This document shows, piece after piece, positions 10,380-21,225 of a DNA stretch of 47,460 nt. Position numbers and translations under genes: made by a program. A model generated the notes under the pieces. The model was not told the DNA's origin and searched no databases. It saw nothing but the letters and a program-made list of their open reading frames with translations. Where the stretch lies: positions 1-47,460 of the forward strand of contig JAHLKH010000194.1 of assembly GCA_025526915.1 (NCBI GenBank), given 5' to 3'. This stretch comes from Entophlyctis helioformis. Its lineage: Eukaryota; Chytridiomycota; Chytridiomycetes; Chytridiales; Chytriomycetaceae. Position 1 is the first letter of the stretch. Each line of letters opens with the position of its first letter.

Positions 10380-12487
10380 ATGTCCACCGCTGACGCTCTC
10401 CTCCAGGCCGTCATCCAGCGCCTCGAGTCGGCCACGCAGCGCCTCGAGACGCTCGCCCGCACCGGCGCCGTCGGCACCATCACGCCCGCCTCGACGCCCT
10501 CGGCCGCCGCCGCCCTCTCGGCTGGTGCACCGGCCCCCGCCGCCGCCCCCTCTGCCGCCGCCGCCGTGCCGCCTGCCCTGGCCGCTTTCGACGAGCTGAC
10601 CGCCACGCACCTGGCGCCGTACGTGGCCCACAGCACCACGCTGGGCGGTCTCGTCAAGGACCAGGTAGCCACGCCCGCTTCTCCCTTCCTCCCTCTGCCA
10701 TGCCTGCCATGCCATGCCTGCCCTGCCTGCCCTGCCATACCTCTGCGTATGCCCTCCCCGCCCACATCCTCGTTGTTCCCTCTGGCTCGCCGCACACGTC
10801 AGCCACCAAAAACACGCCGCATCTGACATGGCCCCTCGTCCCTCCACCCCACCACCACCACCACCACAACCACAACCACACAGGCAGAGCACTTTGTCCA
10901 GGCCATCCAGGCCCAGCGCCGCCTGATCGAGATTGCCACCCAGTCCAAGAAGCCCGACACGCCCGTCCTGCAGGACCTCATCAAGCCGCTGCAGCTGGCC
11001 ATTGGCAAGATCACCGAGCTCAAGGAAAAGAACCGTCCGTCGCCGCTGTTCTTCCACCTGTCGACCGTCGCCGACGGTGTGCCTGCCCTTGGCTGGGTCG
11101 TCATGACCGTGCCGCCGCCCGCTCCCTATGTCAACGAGCTCAAGGAGGCTGCCCAGTTCTACGCCAACCGTGTCATTCGTGACAACAAGGAGAAGTGAGT
11201 GCTCCCTGCTCCCTGCTGCCGCCGCGATGCCCGCTCGAGACTGATGAGTTGGACGGATCGGTCCTGTAGGGGTGCGATCCACGGCGAGTGGGCCGCGTCG
11301 TACGTCACGTTCCTGGCTGAGCTGCACGCGTACGTCAAGGCTCACCACACGACGGGTCTTGCGTGGAACCCGCGTGGTGGCGATGCCAAGACTGTCGCCG
11401 CCTCTGCCGGCGCATCTGCTGCTCCTGCTCCTGCTCCTGCTGGTATGTCTTTGGCATCCCGGTCCCAGTGGTCTGGCTTTGGCTGGTGGTTGACACACAC
11501 GGCACGCTGATCTGGCCGGACATGGACAGCCGGCGGCGCTCCGCCCCCGCCCCCGCTTCCCACTGCTGCGCAGCTCGAGGCGCTCAGCGGCGGTGCTTCT
11601 GGCAAGCCGGCTGGTAGCGCTGCACTCCTTGGCGCGATCAACAGCGGCAACGTCACGGCTGGTCTCCGCAAGGTCGACGCCTCCCAGATGACGCACAAGA
11701 ACCCCGAGCTCCGTGCCGGCAGTGTTGTTTCCGCAGCAGCCTTGGCGCCAAAGGCTGCCGCCACTGCCCCTGCTGCCGGTATGACAGACGTGATCGCGCC
11801 GTTTGGATGGAATGGATCTGTGCTGCGCATCCTGCGTGCCGAGCACTGGAAGACTGACGTCTCGATGGATCCTGCTGCCTGCTCAGCGCCGGCTGCTGCT
11901 GCTGCTGCTGTGCGTCCGCCCAAGATCGCCCTCGAAGGCAACAAGTGGGTCGTTGAGAACTTTGACGGCAAGACGGATGTGGTTGTCGAGGTCAAGGAGA
12001 TCCGCCAGACGGTGTACATTTACAACTGCAAGAACTCGACGATCCAGGTCAAGGGCAAGGCCAACGCCATCACTGTTGGTGAGCCCCTCTTTCTCTCCTT
12101 CCCGCCAAGTGCACCATTCCATCCTGTTTCCAACGTGCATGGCCAGCTACTGATGCAAAACACGCCGCTCAAACAGACAAGTGCACCAAGACGGGCGTGC
12201 TTGTCGAGAACGCCATGTCGATGGTGGACATTGTCAACTGCAAGTCGGTGCAGTTGCAAGTCACGGGCACGGCGCCGACGGTCAACATTGACAAGACGGA
12301 CGGATTCCAGCTGTACCTGTCCAAGGAGTCCATTGCGACGCAGATCCTGTCGGCCAAGTGCTCCGAAGTCAACATCCTCATCCAACGCGCCGACGGCGAG
12401 TTTGACGAGCGTCCCCTTGCCGAGCAGTTCAAGACGGTCATCCAGGGCGACAAGCTCATCACGCAGGCGGTTGAGCACTCTGGCTGA
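10380..12487 (+). CDS. SRV2: Adenylyl cyclase-associated protein (CAP/Srv2)
   Basis: Actin-monomer recycling protein that also binds adenylyl cyclase in fungi. Six exons (10380-10664, 10884-11194, 11270-11442, 11530-11778, 11887-12078, 12177-12487) close exactly at 506 aa. Order of parts: N-terminal coiled coil (LLQAVIQRLESATQRLETLA), helical folded domain with RLIEIATQSKKPD and LGWVVMTVPPP, polyproline GGAPPPPPLP, WH2-like segment (LLGAINSGNVTAGLRKV), and the C-terminal beta-helix CARP domain (KWVVENFDGKTDVVVEV, TVYIYNCKNSTIQVKGK, SMVDIVNCKSVQLQVTG, INILIQRADGEF-type repeats). Full-length and undamaged. Introns are 59-219 bases. Confidence 0.96.
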
Positions 12488-12828
12488 TCTGTGTGTTCTC
12501 CCCCTTCTCCTTCCCCACCCTCTGCCCACCCTCTGCCCTCTCTCCCTCTGCCCCTCACCAACGCGGCACACATTGCTGGGCTGCTTTGTCGAATGAACCG
12601 CTGTGCTTTCTCTCCTCCCCTCGCCACACGCATAGGACTGCTGTCGATAGGCGTCTGCTCTCCCCTGCTCTCCAGGCGATCCGCATGGACGGCGCTGCCA
12701 CGCCGTCCTCTCACGCAGTTACAACGGCCGTGCTGATCCCCTCTGGCATTGTTGCGGCCGACAAAATGGCCCAACAATCCTATAAAATGAACCGGTTTTC
12801 AACCCCCATTTGCCCCCACATTCGTAAA
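12488..12828 (+). promoter_or_regulatory. CAP to desaturase-1 intergenic region with TATA box
   Basis: A pyrimidine-rich stretch (about 12500-12560) follows the CAP stop codon, then mixed sequence. A TATAAAA at 12781-12787 sits 42 bases before the chosen desaturase start at 12829, a plausible core promoter. An upstream Met (at 12768) is in frame but lies before the TATA box and has no counterpart in the second desaturase, so I did not use it. Confidence 0.55.
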
Positions 12829-14659
12829 ATGCCCGCCGCCACAGTCACAAAGCGTCCGGCAGCAGCCAAGAAGACCTCGTTCGGCAAGGCGGCCTCCAAG
12901 CCCGTTGTTCTCGGCAAGCATGCCGACAAGCACGCCGCCGATGCATGGGTGCCTCCTCCGTTCACCCTCAAGGACGTGCGCAATTGCATCCCTGCGCACT
13001 GCTTCGAGCGCAACACCCTGCGCTCGTTCGGATACGTCGCTCACGACGCCATCCTTGCGTCGATCCTCTTTTATGCTGCGCTGTACATCCCGACGCTCCC
13101 GTACGTGTACCAGGCCGTCGCCTGGCCCGCCTACTGGATTGCGCAGGGCATTGTCTGCACCGGTCTCTGGGTCATTGCCCACGGTAAGCCCGCCGCAGCG
13201 TGCCTGCTGAGCGCCGTCTGTGGGGTCTTGAAACGATCCGGCTGACACATGGCTTGGCTGCGTGCCGCATTCGACCCCGCACAGAGTGCGGCCACCAGGC
13301 CTTCTCGCCCAGCGCGACGGTGAACAACACGGTCGGATACATCCTGCACACCTGCCTGCTTGTGCCCTACTACGCCTGGAAGTACACCCACTCGGTGCGT
13401 AGCATGCCTGGCATCCCTCGCCCCCCCTCCGCCTCCCCACCAATGATGTGTCGTTGCGCAATCGCCTGCTGCCGTCTCAAACATGGCTCGCCCGCTCCGT
13501 GTTTGTGTTTGGTGCGGCGCAACCGGTTTGCCCTGTCCGCCCGCGCGGTAGCAGACACGAGTCGCGCCGACGCGCAACCACTCTCCACATCCGCCCGCAC
13601 GCCGCACGTGACTGACAAATTCGGTTTTGTTGGCCGCCCGATGTTTTGCCGCTTCCGCCCGCATGCCCGCCCGCCACGCGGAACTCTTGTTCACGCCGCC
13701 TGTATCGGATCTGCGCCGGATCTGACTGCCCGCCCGCCACCTTGTCCTCTTGTGACTTGCGATCGGGGCTCTCTTGCAACCTGCCGGCTATCGCTCTCGC
13801 CGATTGATGCCCACAGAAGCACCACAAGGCCAACTGCAACATGGCCAAGGACCAGGTGTTCATCCCCACCGTGCGCTCCAAGGTCGACGAGTCCACCAAG
13901 AAGCGCTACACGCCCGAGGAGCTTGCCCAGGCCGCCCGCGACCACGACGACGACCTCGAGCACGAGCTCACCGAGGTCGCCCCTCTGTTCGTCCTCTGGG
14001 AGAACGTCCGCATGCTCCTGTTCGGCTGGCCCGCGTACATGCTCATCAACGCGTCGTCGCAAAAGTACGGTGCCTGGGCCTCGCACTTTAAGCCGTCGTC
14101 GGGCATGTTCGATCCCAAGCACCGCGCCGGTGTCATTGCCTCCAACATTGGCCTCGTTGCCTTCATCTCGTTCCTGTTCTACCTTGGCCAGGTGTACGGA
14201 TCCCTTGCCGTCATTGCCTACTACGTCATCCCGTACCTCATGGTCAACGGCTGGCTCGTGTGCATCACGTACCTGCAGCACACCTCGCCTGTTGTCCCGC
14301 ACTTCCGCGACAACGAGTGGGACTTTTTGCGCGGCGCTCTCTCGACCGTCGACCGCGACTACGGAATCCTCAACTACTTCCACCACCACATGTAAGACCT
14401 GGCGTGTTGCCGTGTCCCCTTGCCGAGCGTGGATGCTGACAGCTGCATCGCGTCATACAGCGCCGACACCCACGTTGTGCACCACCTGTTCTCGACGATG
14501 CCCCACTACCACGCCGAGGAGGCCACCGAGGCTGTCAAGAAGTTCCTGGGCAAGTACTACCTGTACGACAACACGCCCATCTGGAGAGCGCTCTACGAGT
14601 CGCAGAGCAAGTGCCGCTTTGTCGAGGACACTGGCGACGTGCTCTTCTTCAAGTACTAA
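12829..14659 (+). CDS. FAD2: Delta-12 (oleate)-type fatty acid desaturase, copy 1
   Basis: ER membrane di-iron desaturase that inserts a double bond into an acyl chain. Four exons (12829-13183, 13285-13394, 13817-14391, 14461-14659) give 412 aa. Three histidine boxes are intact: HECGHQAFS formed across intron 1, HSKHH across intron 2, and HVVHHLF after intron 3. Hydrophobic segments flank them, e.g. around [15 protein letters not shown] and [21 protein letters not shown]. The start was chosen by alignment with the neighbouring copy (both start with a short Ala/Lys/Thr-rich leader, then KPVVLGKHA). The segment after box 2 reads KANCNMAKD, whereas the usual family reading, kept by the next gene, is KATGHMTKD. 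It could be a Delta-12 or an omega-3 enzyme; the sequence alone does not decide. Confidence 0.95.
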
Positions 14660-14912
14660 GCTAGCTTGCCGCTGATCCCCGCCAACACACACACCTACCC
14701 TTTGATACTCTTCTTCGTCTCCTTCTACTTTTACTTGCCTTTTTCTTATCATGATCTTGTCAACCAATACATGGTGCATGGCTGTTTCCATCGTGCTGCC
14801 GTCCGCAGGTCAGGCGGATGGTAGACGCCGATCTGGCACCGCCCACGTTGATTTGCATCACCGGCGGCCTCTGTTCAAGTTGTTATCGAGCGCGGTTTGC
14901 CGACACTTTGAA

Positions 14913-16751
14913 ATGGCCGCCGCTTCAGTGACCACCACCGCCAAGCTGGCCAAGACGGCAGCCGCCAAGAAGACGGCGGCATCCAAGGCCGACAGCAAGC
15001 CCGTTGTTCTGGGCAAGCACGCCAGCAAGGAGGCCGCCACCACATGGACGCCGCCGCCATTCACCCTCAAGGACGTCCGCGACGCTATCCCTGCGCACTG
15101 CTTCAAGCGTGACACTCTGCGCTCGTTTGGCTACGTCTTCCACGACCTGGCGCTCGCCGCCGGCCTCGCGTACGCTGCGTCGTACATCCAGTATTTGAGC
15201 ATCTGGCAGCAGGCCATTGCCTGGCCCACCTACTGGTTCGCCCAGGGCAACATCGGCGTCGGTATCTGGATTCTTGCCCACGGTGCGTTGCCCTGCCGCT
15301 CTCTGTCTTGTTCCGCCCTGTGCCCTGTCTGTGCCCTGTCTGTGCCGCTTGTGCCGGCTGCGAATGCGTGCGAGTCGTTTTTCTTTTGGGCGGCGCCTTC
15401 CATGCCGGCTGTTGCTGACAAACCAACTCTGAATCCCTCTCCTGGCCTGTTCCGCGCCATGCAGAGTGCGGCCACCAGGCCTTCTCGCCCTCGTCGTTCA
15501 TCAACAACACGGTCGGATACATTCTGCACACTATCGTGCTTGTCCCCTACTACTCGTGGAAGTACTCGCACTCTGTAAGTTCCGTTGGGCGGCGGCGGCG
15601 CAAATGTTGCTTGTAATCGCCTCGGATCGAGACTCGAGAAGCGAGACGCGAGACGCGAGAGCTGTTGCTGCTGGCACAAGTGGATCCAGACTGCACGGCA
15701 GATCGCGCTTGCGCATCGCCCGCCCCTGTCGGAGTTTCCCCGCAGTGCCATCTACACGTGAATGCCGCCGACGCATCTCAGAACGCGAGCGCGACTCAAT
15801 GACCCCAACCACCAACTCGCAGGCTGACGCACTCTGTCCATCTCTGCTCTGCTCTGCTCTGCTCTTGCACGTCCACAGAAGCACCACAAGGCGACCGGCC
15901 ACATGACCAAGGACCAGCCGTTTGTGCCTGTCCTCCGCAGCAACGTCAAGCCGCACGTCTTGAAGAAGTACACCGAGGAGGAGATTGCCCAGCTCGACCA
16001 CTCGCTTGAGCACGAGCTCACCGAGATCGCCCCCATCGCCATCCTCTACGAGAACTTTATGATGCTTCTCTTTGGCTGGCCCTGGTACCTCCTTGTCAAC
16101 GCCTGGTCCCAGAAGCACCCCGGCTGGGTCTCCCACTTCAAGCCCTCCTCCCCCATCTTTGATGCGCGCCAGTACTGGGGCGTCGTCGCCTCCAACGTCG
16201 GCATCCTTGGCTTTATCGGCTTCCTGTTCTACCTCGGCCAGGTGTTTGGATCGCTCACGATCATTGCCTACTACGTCATCCCGTACCTCATGGTCAACGC
16301 CTGGCTCGTCACCATCACGTTCCTGCAGCACACTTCGCCAAAGTGCCCGCACTACTCGGACGAGGAGTGGGACTTTTTGCGCGGCGCTCTCTCGACCGTC
16401 GACCGCGACTTTGGAATCCTCAACCACTTCCACCACCACATGTACGTCTCGTCTTGTCTCGCCTTGTCTTGTCTCGCCTTGTCTTGAGCATACCATGCTT
16501 TTGAGATGGATTGCCTGCATTCGATGCTCACACACGAGCTCGTCGTGTCTAGTTCCGACACCCACGTTGTGCACCACCTGTTCTCGACGATGCCCCACTA
16601 CCACGCGCAGGAAGCCACCGAGGCTGTCAAGAAGTTCCTCGGCAAGTACTACCTGTACGACGACACGCCCATCTGGAGAGCGCTCTACGAGTCGCAGCGG
16701 TACTGCCGTTTCGTCGAGCACACTGGCAATGTCCTGTTCTACAAGTACTAG
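14913..16751 (+). CDS. FAD2: Delta-12 (oleate)-type fatty acid desaturase, copy 2
   Basis: Tandem paralogue of the gene just upstream, same strand, 253 bases apart. Four exons (14913-15282, 15465-15574, 15879-16441, 16553-16751) give 413 aa; all three introns sit at the same codons and phases as in copy 1, and exons 2 and 4 have identical lengths (110 and 199 bases), so the pair arose by gene duplication after intron gain. Histidine boxes [14 protein letters not shown] and HVVHHLF are complete, and the canonical [15 protein letters not shown] follows box 2. Stop is TAG. The last intron contains a short CTTGTCTCGC tandem repeat. It acts in the ER on phospholipid-bound oleate if Delta-12; the two copies may split Delta-12 and omega-3 activity. 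Confidence 0.95.
16445..16487. repeat. Tandem repeat in desaturase-2 intron 3
   Basis: Two to three copies of a roughly 17-base CTCGCCTTGTCTTGT-type unit just after the intron donor at 16442. Absent from the equivalent intron of copy 1. Confidence 0.7.
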
Positions 16752-16876
16752 ACGATTAATGCGTGGCAGGCTCGCCAGCTTCACGCCGCCCCCTCTTCAT
16801 CTTGTCCTCTTGAACTTTTTTTCCCAATACATTCCATCACCGAGCCGAAGCTGTCTTATTGGCATATTGTCAGCAG

Positions 16877-19165
16877 TCACTTGGTGTCGGGGCGAGACAC
16901 GTCCAGGCGACAGCTGGGAAAAGGGATGAGTGTGTGTGTGTCAGTCGCTGTGGCTCTTGGATGCACTCCAGCACGCGATACTTACATGGGACAGGCTGCA
17001 TTGTCATTGAGCCACTGTGTGATGCATTCAGAGTGATACACATGAGTGCAGGGCAGTGTCTTGACAACATCTGCGGCCGTATAGTCTTCAAAGCAGATCG
17101 GACATCTGAAACACGGTTACGTCAGTAGCTGACCAACCAACCATCCATCCAGCCATCCATCGCACGACATGGTCGCAACACTTACCTGGCGTCCTTGTCC
17201 GTCGTTCCCAATGTCGCATCTCCATATGTGCTGGTCGGTAGCCGATCAATCACAGACTTTTGCGTGCCACGGCGTCCAACAGTGCCAATCCGTTCGCTTA
17301 ACGCGAGCAGACCCTCATAACTCATGTCGATAGAATCATCGCCGACATAGTTGCCTGGGTGTCCAGCAATACCTAGACTGCAAAGCAAAACCACAGTAAA
17401 CGAGCAGATTAGTCGGCATCGCTGGTGTCCACAGTCCAGCGCGAGTGGCGCACCCAAGAAGCTGGTGTGCTTGGGCCATGTAGTGATTGTGGCGCTGACG
17501 CCGTAGATCTGACAGCCGCTGTAACATGGACGGCGGCCGCCCCGTGCCTGATGGCCCAGCCTGACCGTCGCCCGACATGACGCGCTCGATCTCTTGGAAG
17601 AATAAGCTGAAGCTGTCCGAGTAGGGATGCGTGTGTGCAGTGCGGGGACGCGCTCCAACGGCTGTACCTGCATTCGAAGAGGAGCCAGCTGACAGGCTGT
17701 GGCGATCCAGAAGACCCATGGGCATCAATGACCCCCTCCCTGGTGGTGATGCGGCAAGTGGCAGGGATGGGCTCCGTCGCATCCTCGCACGCTCGCCATA
17801 ACTATCACGATGATCGTTATTATATCCGTCGTCCTCGTCGCTGTCGTCATCGTGCACAAACGCTTGCTCCTCGCCATCGCTTCCCCCGAACCCAATGTCT
17901 ACCAGCATATCGTCAGCGTCAACATCTGAGACACCGTTGGCCCGGCCATCATTGCTGTTGTCGTCGTCGCCGTGGTCATCATCATCGTACTCGTGCTCAT
18001 CGCCTGTTGTCGAATCGCCATGGCGGTGGTCATAGCCGTCTTGGCTCTCTCCGCCGTCGCTCTGGCTGATGTAGCTCGCCAAAGAGCCTCCATTATGACG
18101 CCGAGGGTGGCTTGAACGAGAGCTTGCACGTCGCGACGAGAACAAAGTTGGCGCAGAACGAGCAGGCGGGTCCATGATACTGCTGAGGAGACGCATGCTT
18201 TGGAGCATTCCAGTGGGCTGGATAGCGCCATACTCTTGCTCTTGCAGCATGCGCGCGAATGCCTCGTCGGCTTCCAGCTGTGCATTGGCGGTGTCAGAGG
18301 CACCACTGGCTGTCTGACTGGGCCGTGTAGAACTCGGATCCTCAACTCCGCTCGGCTGGTTGGTGCTGGATGGCCCTGCATCACCGCCAAACGGGCCGTC
18401 GCCTGCCCGACGCTCAGCGCGATGCTGGATGCCACGGCGGCGAGAGGGTGGCGATTCGCGTCTTACTGCAGTTGTCCCCGTTATCGTCAGAGGGGCCATG
18501 TGGGATGAGTGCGTGAAGCCAGGAGTCACACGGCTTGCGCCAGCTGGGTTGGATGACGACGACGATGACGATGCAGACACCGATGCAGACACCGATGCGC
18601 CTCTGCGCGTGCGAGATGGGCGGCCGGCGATGGTCTGCTGTCTTGGCAGCGCTCTGCCGCGCGTTGCAGCAGCACCAGGAATGGACGGCAGGACCTGCGG
18701 AGGCTTTGGAGGCGAGGGCGCTCTGCTGAATGACGACACGGACGACGACGAGCCGGCGGCTTGTGGAGGAGCAGCAGGCGACGTGAGATCCACAACATGG
18801 GAGGGTGGAGTGCGGCTTCGTGGCGAGCGCACCGAGGCACCGAGTCTGGCCCGCTTGGATGGCTGGCGAAGGCTGCGATGCGTGCCGTCTGGGGCATCCA
18901 GCGTGTCTGCGGTGTGGGCAGGCTCCTTGCCCTTGGACCGCCGTGCGGCCACTTGGACCGTCTCGGCTGTTGTTGCTGCCGGCGCTGGTGCCATTGAAGC
19001 AGACGACGCTGACGAGCTGATGGCTGCTTCGTGTGTGCCTGTACGCTGCACGACCACTGCAGGACGGCTGCTGCTGCTGCCGTTGCTGCCGTTGCTGCCA
19101 CCTGCATGGGCCGCGCCGTCGTCGCCGTCGCTGTCCACGGCCGCCCGCTTGTGCCTCGTCTTCAT
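16877..19165 (-). CDS. RING-H2 E3 ubiquitin ligase with long disordered N terminus
   Basis: Four exons (19165-17454, 17377-17186, 17105-16986, 16913-16877) close exactly at 686 aa. The C terminus is a complete C3H2C3 RING: CPICFEDYTAADVVKTLPC, HVYHSECITQWLNDNAACP and, across the last intron, CPICRLDV, ending a few residues later. About residues 1-550 are low complexity (Ser/Arg/Pro, then Asp/Glu-rich acidic tracts). Near residue 300 an isolated helix LEADEAFARMLQEQEY resembles the ADE..AR.LQ.EE motif seen in other RING ligases and ubiquitin-binding proteins. Such proteins pass ubiquitin from an E2 to substrates; none is indicated. It starts 41 bases after the deaminase stop codon on the same strand. 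Confidence 0.9.
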
Positions 19166-19206
19166 GGCTTTGGGTAGTTTGGTATGAGAGCCAGGCCAAC
19201 AGACAT

Positions 19207-20074
19207 TTATTGCGGAGCCTCAACATCAAGATCTTCCGGCCCAAACGAGTCGGGGAGCAGGTCTCGCAGACGGTTGCTCGACACCTGCGCAAGATCGGCA
19301 GAGAACTGCAGCACGAGCAGGTCCTTGCCAAACTCGACCATAAACTGTCTGCACATGCCGCACGGCGAGATGGGCTTGGGCGTGTCGCTGTTCATGGGCC
19401 ACGTCGCGGTCAGCGTGTGTGTGCTTTGTGTATGTGTGCTTTGTGCCTGTGTGCCCGCCGTCGTCGGCTGACCGCACTCACCTGGTGATGGCAATCGCAT
19501 GGAACCTGCGGTCGCCCTCGCTCTGTGCACCAGCCATGGACAGCAGCCGTGTCAGATGCCGTCCATCCAGTCACCCCGCTGCAGCCACAACGATTGCCCA
19601 GCAACTCACGACGGCCTTGACAAACGCCGTGCGCTCGGCACAGATGCAGCCACCGTAGCTTGCATTCTCGACATTGCAGCCTGGATGCGCAGCAGCTGTC
19701 AGCCCACATACAGACGCCGTGAGGATGCCATGCAGACGCACCGAGCCACACGTTGCCGCTCTTGGCAAGCAGGGCCGCTCCAACTCTGAACTTGCTGTAA
19801 GGCGAGTACGACGCTTCCTTGGCTGCAGTCAGGGCCATCGCCAGCGTCAGTTGTCGCTTGCAACAGATGCTCACAGCTCGCAACCTACCTTGGCGAGACC
19901 AGTCGCCGAGCATCGCTTCGGCCTCCTTGGAAAGTGTACCTGCATGGAGCGGCAGCCAGAACATTACCGTTAGCAGCTGCACCGCATTGCATCACACTGT
20001 TCGGTCCATGCTGCTCTCCACGCACCAGTCTCGGCGGCGTGTGCAAGGAGGTCCTCGGGCAGTTTGCGAATCAT
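19207..20074 (-). CDS. CDD1: Cytidine deaminase (tetrameric CDA family)
   Basis: Zinc enzyme that converts cytidine/deoxycytidine to uridine/deoxyuridine in pyrimidine salvage. Six very small exons: 20074-20026, 19939-19889, 19822-19742, 19680-19610, 19522-19482, 19387-19207, with phases 1,1,1,0,2 and a total of 157 aa, the normal length of the family. Hallmarks: SYSPYSKFRVGAALL, then GCNVENASYGG and CAERTAFVKAV (zinc Cys and catalytic Glu), then ISPCGMCRQFMVEFG (the two other zinc cysteines). Substrate side SEGDRRFHAIAI is encoded on the 41-base exon. The stop codon TAA is embedded in an AATAAA signal (minus strand, 19211-19206). Start Met at 20074 is the first Met consistent with the phase. 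Confidence 0.94.
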
Positions 20075-20560
20075 GTTGAGTTGAGTGGAGAGTGATGAAC
20101 CGGCCAATCGACGAGGTTGTGTGCTCACATGACTTGGGCCACCAAACGCACAGAGGATGTTGAGGCTGAGAGATCCCATTGTCCGTTGGCACATTGGCCA
20201 GCAGCCTCTTGGTATGCACGATGGCACTCGCGTCGTTGAGATGCCTTACTCGTAGAAGCTCAAGACGGTGCGTAGATCCCTCAGTTATGTCATCCCCCTG
20301 GTCCGACACGTCCATGGTGTTGGCTCCATAAAGTACGCTGGAACACACCATGGGCCGCCTGAAGAAACGCGCACATTCGCGAGGCGAGTGGACGCACGTC
20401 TCCAGGTGCATTGACTTGCTGCCGGTCACCACTGCAGAGCCAAGAGCGCAGGCAGGCGTCGCATACGGCCCAAAAAGGAGAGAAAGATGCACGAATGCGG
20501 CTGCTGCACCGATCCAGCTGGCCAAAAAGAGTGTCGTCGCCCGCAAAAGGAACAAAGAGC

Positions 20561-20564
20561 AAAA
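20561..20564 (-). terminator. Pol III T-run terminator of tRNA-Tyr copy 1
   Basis: TTTT on the minus strand a few bases past the tRNA 3' end, as expected for RNA polymerase III. The equivalent T4 is kept in copy 2. Confidence 0.7.
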
Positions 20565-20569
20565 TAAAG

Positions 20570-20652
20570 TCCGACTTCTCGGAATCGAACCGAGGACCCA
20601 CAGATTTCTGCCGTGTTACAGTCTGATGCTCTACCATCTGAGCTAAAGTCGG
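20570..20652 (-). tRNA. tRNA-Tyr(GTA) with a ~10-nt intron, copy 1
   Basis: 83 bases that fold as a full cloverleaf: acceptor CCGACTT/AAGTCGG with discriminator A, D arm GCTC...GAGC, anticodon stem TCAGA with loop CTGTAA giving anticodon GTA, T arm CTCGG-TTCGATT-CCGAG. About ten bases (CACGGCAGAA) follow position 37 where eukaryotic tRNA-Tyr introns lie. Internal promoter boxes A (TAGCTCAGATGGTAG) and B (GGTTCGATTCC) are intact. It is probably functional. Confidence 0.95.
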
Positions 20653-20660
20653 ACTTGTTG

Positions 20661-20975
20661 TGTAGCGGGCCAAGTCTGTGCAGTCGGTCAGATACGCTTC
20701 ATTACACACACGTGGTAGCATTCAAGGCCGAACCTGTGCAGTCGGTCAGATACGCTTAGAGCCGACTGCACGCAGGGCAAGGCACGCTTTAAGTACGCGG
20801 CCTAACACACTCGACATGAAGCAACAGCCCGAAACAACTTGTGGCGTCTAGGCGCGCCCCAACTGTGGGTTGCGCCCCTCGGCCGGATGGCCGAGTCCCA
20901 TGTCCAATCCTGAGACATCGAGAGGCGCATCCCCCTGGAGGCAATCCACCGAGCTAGGCGGCTGAGCCCGTAACA
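20661..20975. mobile_element. 315-bp MITE-like insertion flanked by GTTG repeats
   Basis: Present in tRNA cassette copy 1, absent from copy 2 at 40245-40248. It is bounded by GTTG (20657-20660 and 20976-20979), which occurs once in the empty copy. The ends are imperfect inverted repeats: TGTAGCGGGC at the left, TGTTACGGGC on the other strand at the right (8 of 10 match). Inside are an exact 24-base direct repeat (20676-20699 and 20734-20757), a 10-bp hairpin stem (20736-20745 with 20762-20771) and a 7-bp hairpin (20878-20884 with 20889-20895). No coding capacity. It lies 9 bases from the tRNA 5' end. The alternative is a deletion in copy 2 between the two GTTG words. Confidence 0.7.
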
Positions 20976-21081
20976 GTTGACTTGAAGCCCCACATACAAT
21001 ATATACGATATGTTATGCACTCACAACCCATTTCGAACCAGAGTTGGATGGCAAACTGTATCGATGAGGTGCATGGGGCAA
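20976..21081. repeat. tRNA-Tyr cassette, copy 1 (right part)
   Basis: Continuation of the cassette after the insertion; aligns to 40245-40352 with a handful of substitutions and a small indel near 21013. Contains ATACAATATATAC. Confidence 0.9.
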
Positions 21082-21147
21082 TGGAGTTAAAGCATCCATG
21101 AATCCCACTGCACGCCTCAACTATGCAGGTGACAGACTGCATTGGCG

Positions 21148-21225
21148 AAGACTCCGACGTTTGAGGCATGGCTGTCGCGGTATGGTCAGAGTATGGCTTG
21201 TATAGACTCCACGACGACACGAGCC
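21148..21225 (+). pseudogene. Decayed fragment of a DUF4246 domain
   Basis: The stretch ccgacgtttgaggcatggct and what follows repeats, with a few changes and an internal deletion, bases 24711-24795 of the DUF4246 gene (protein TFEAWLTRYDQ ... EVYGFHDD). Here the frame is broken: the copy reads TFEAWLSRYGQ and then shifts. It lies about 400 bases before the start of the intact gene and probably records an old partial duplication. Confidence 0.75.

Larger units (their letters stand above)
20240..20660. repeat. tRNA-Tyr cassette, copy 1 (left part)
   Basis: Matches 39828-40248 without indels; by eye I count about 14 mismatches in 421 positions. It contains the tRNA gene. The match continues after a 315-bp inserted block at 20976-21081 (against 40245-40352). 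Same orientation, 19.6 kb apart. The tRNA-downstream half has long open frames on both strands, but the differences change amino acids, so I do not call a protein here. Confidence 0.95.

Noticed and set aside
20240..20555. 187-codon minus-strand frame with a signal-like N terminus next to the tRNA, present in both cassettes
   Set aside because: Differences between the two copies in this frame are nearly all amino-acid-changing, so there is no sign of selection on a protein.
20350..20646. 98-codon plus-strand frame ending LGIEPRTHRFLPCYSL, repeated at 39938-40234
   Set aside because: Its end is the translated reverse strand of tRNA-Tyr; conserved only because the DNA is duplicated.
20852..20905. 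tRNA-Leu/Ser-like words (GGATGGCCGAGT) in the inserted block
   Set aside because: No complete cloverleaf; the words form a simple 7-bp hairpin instead.
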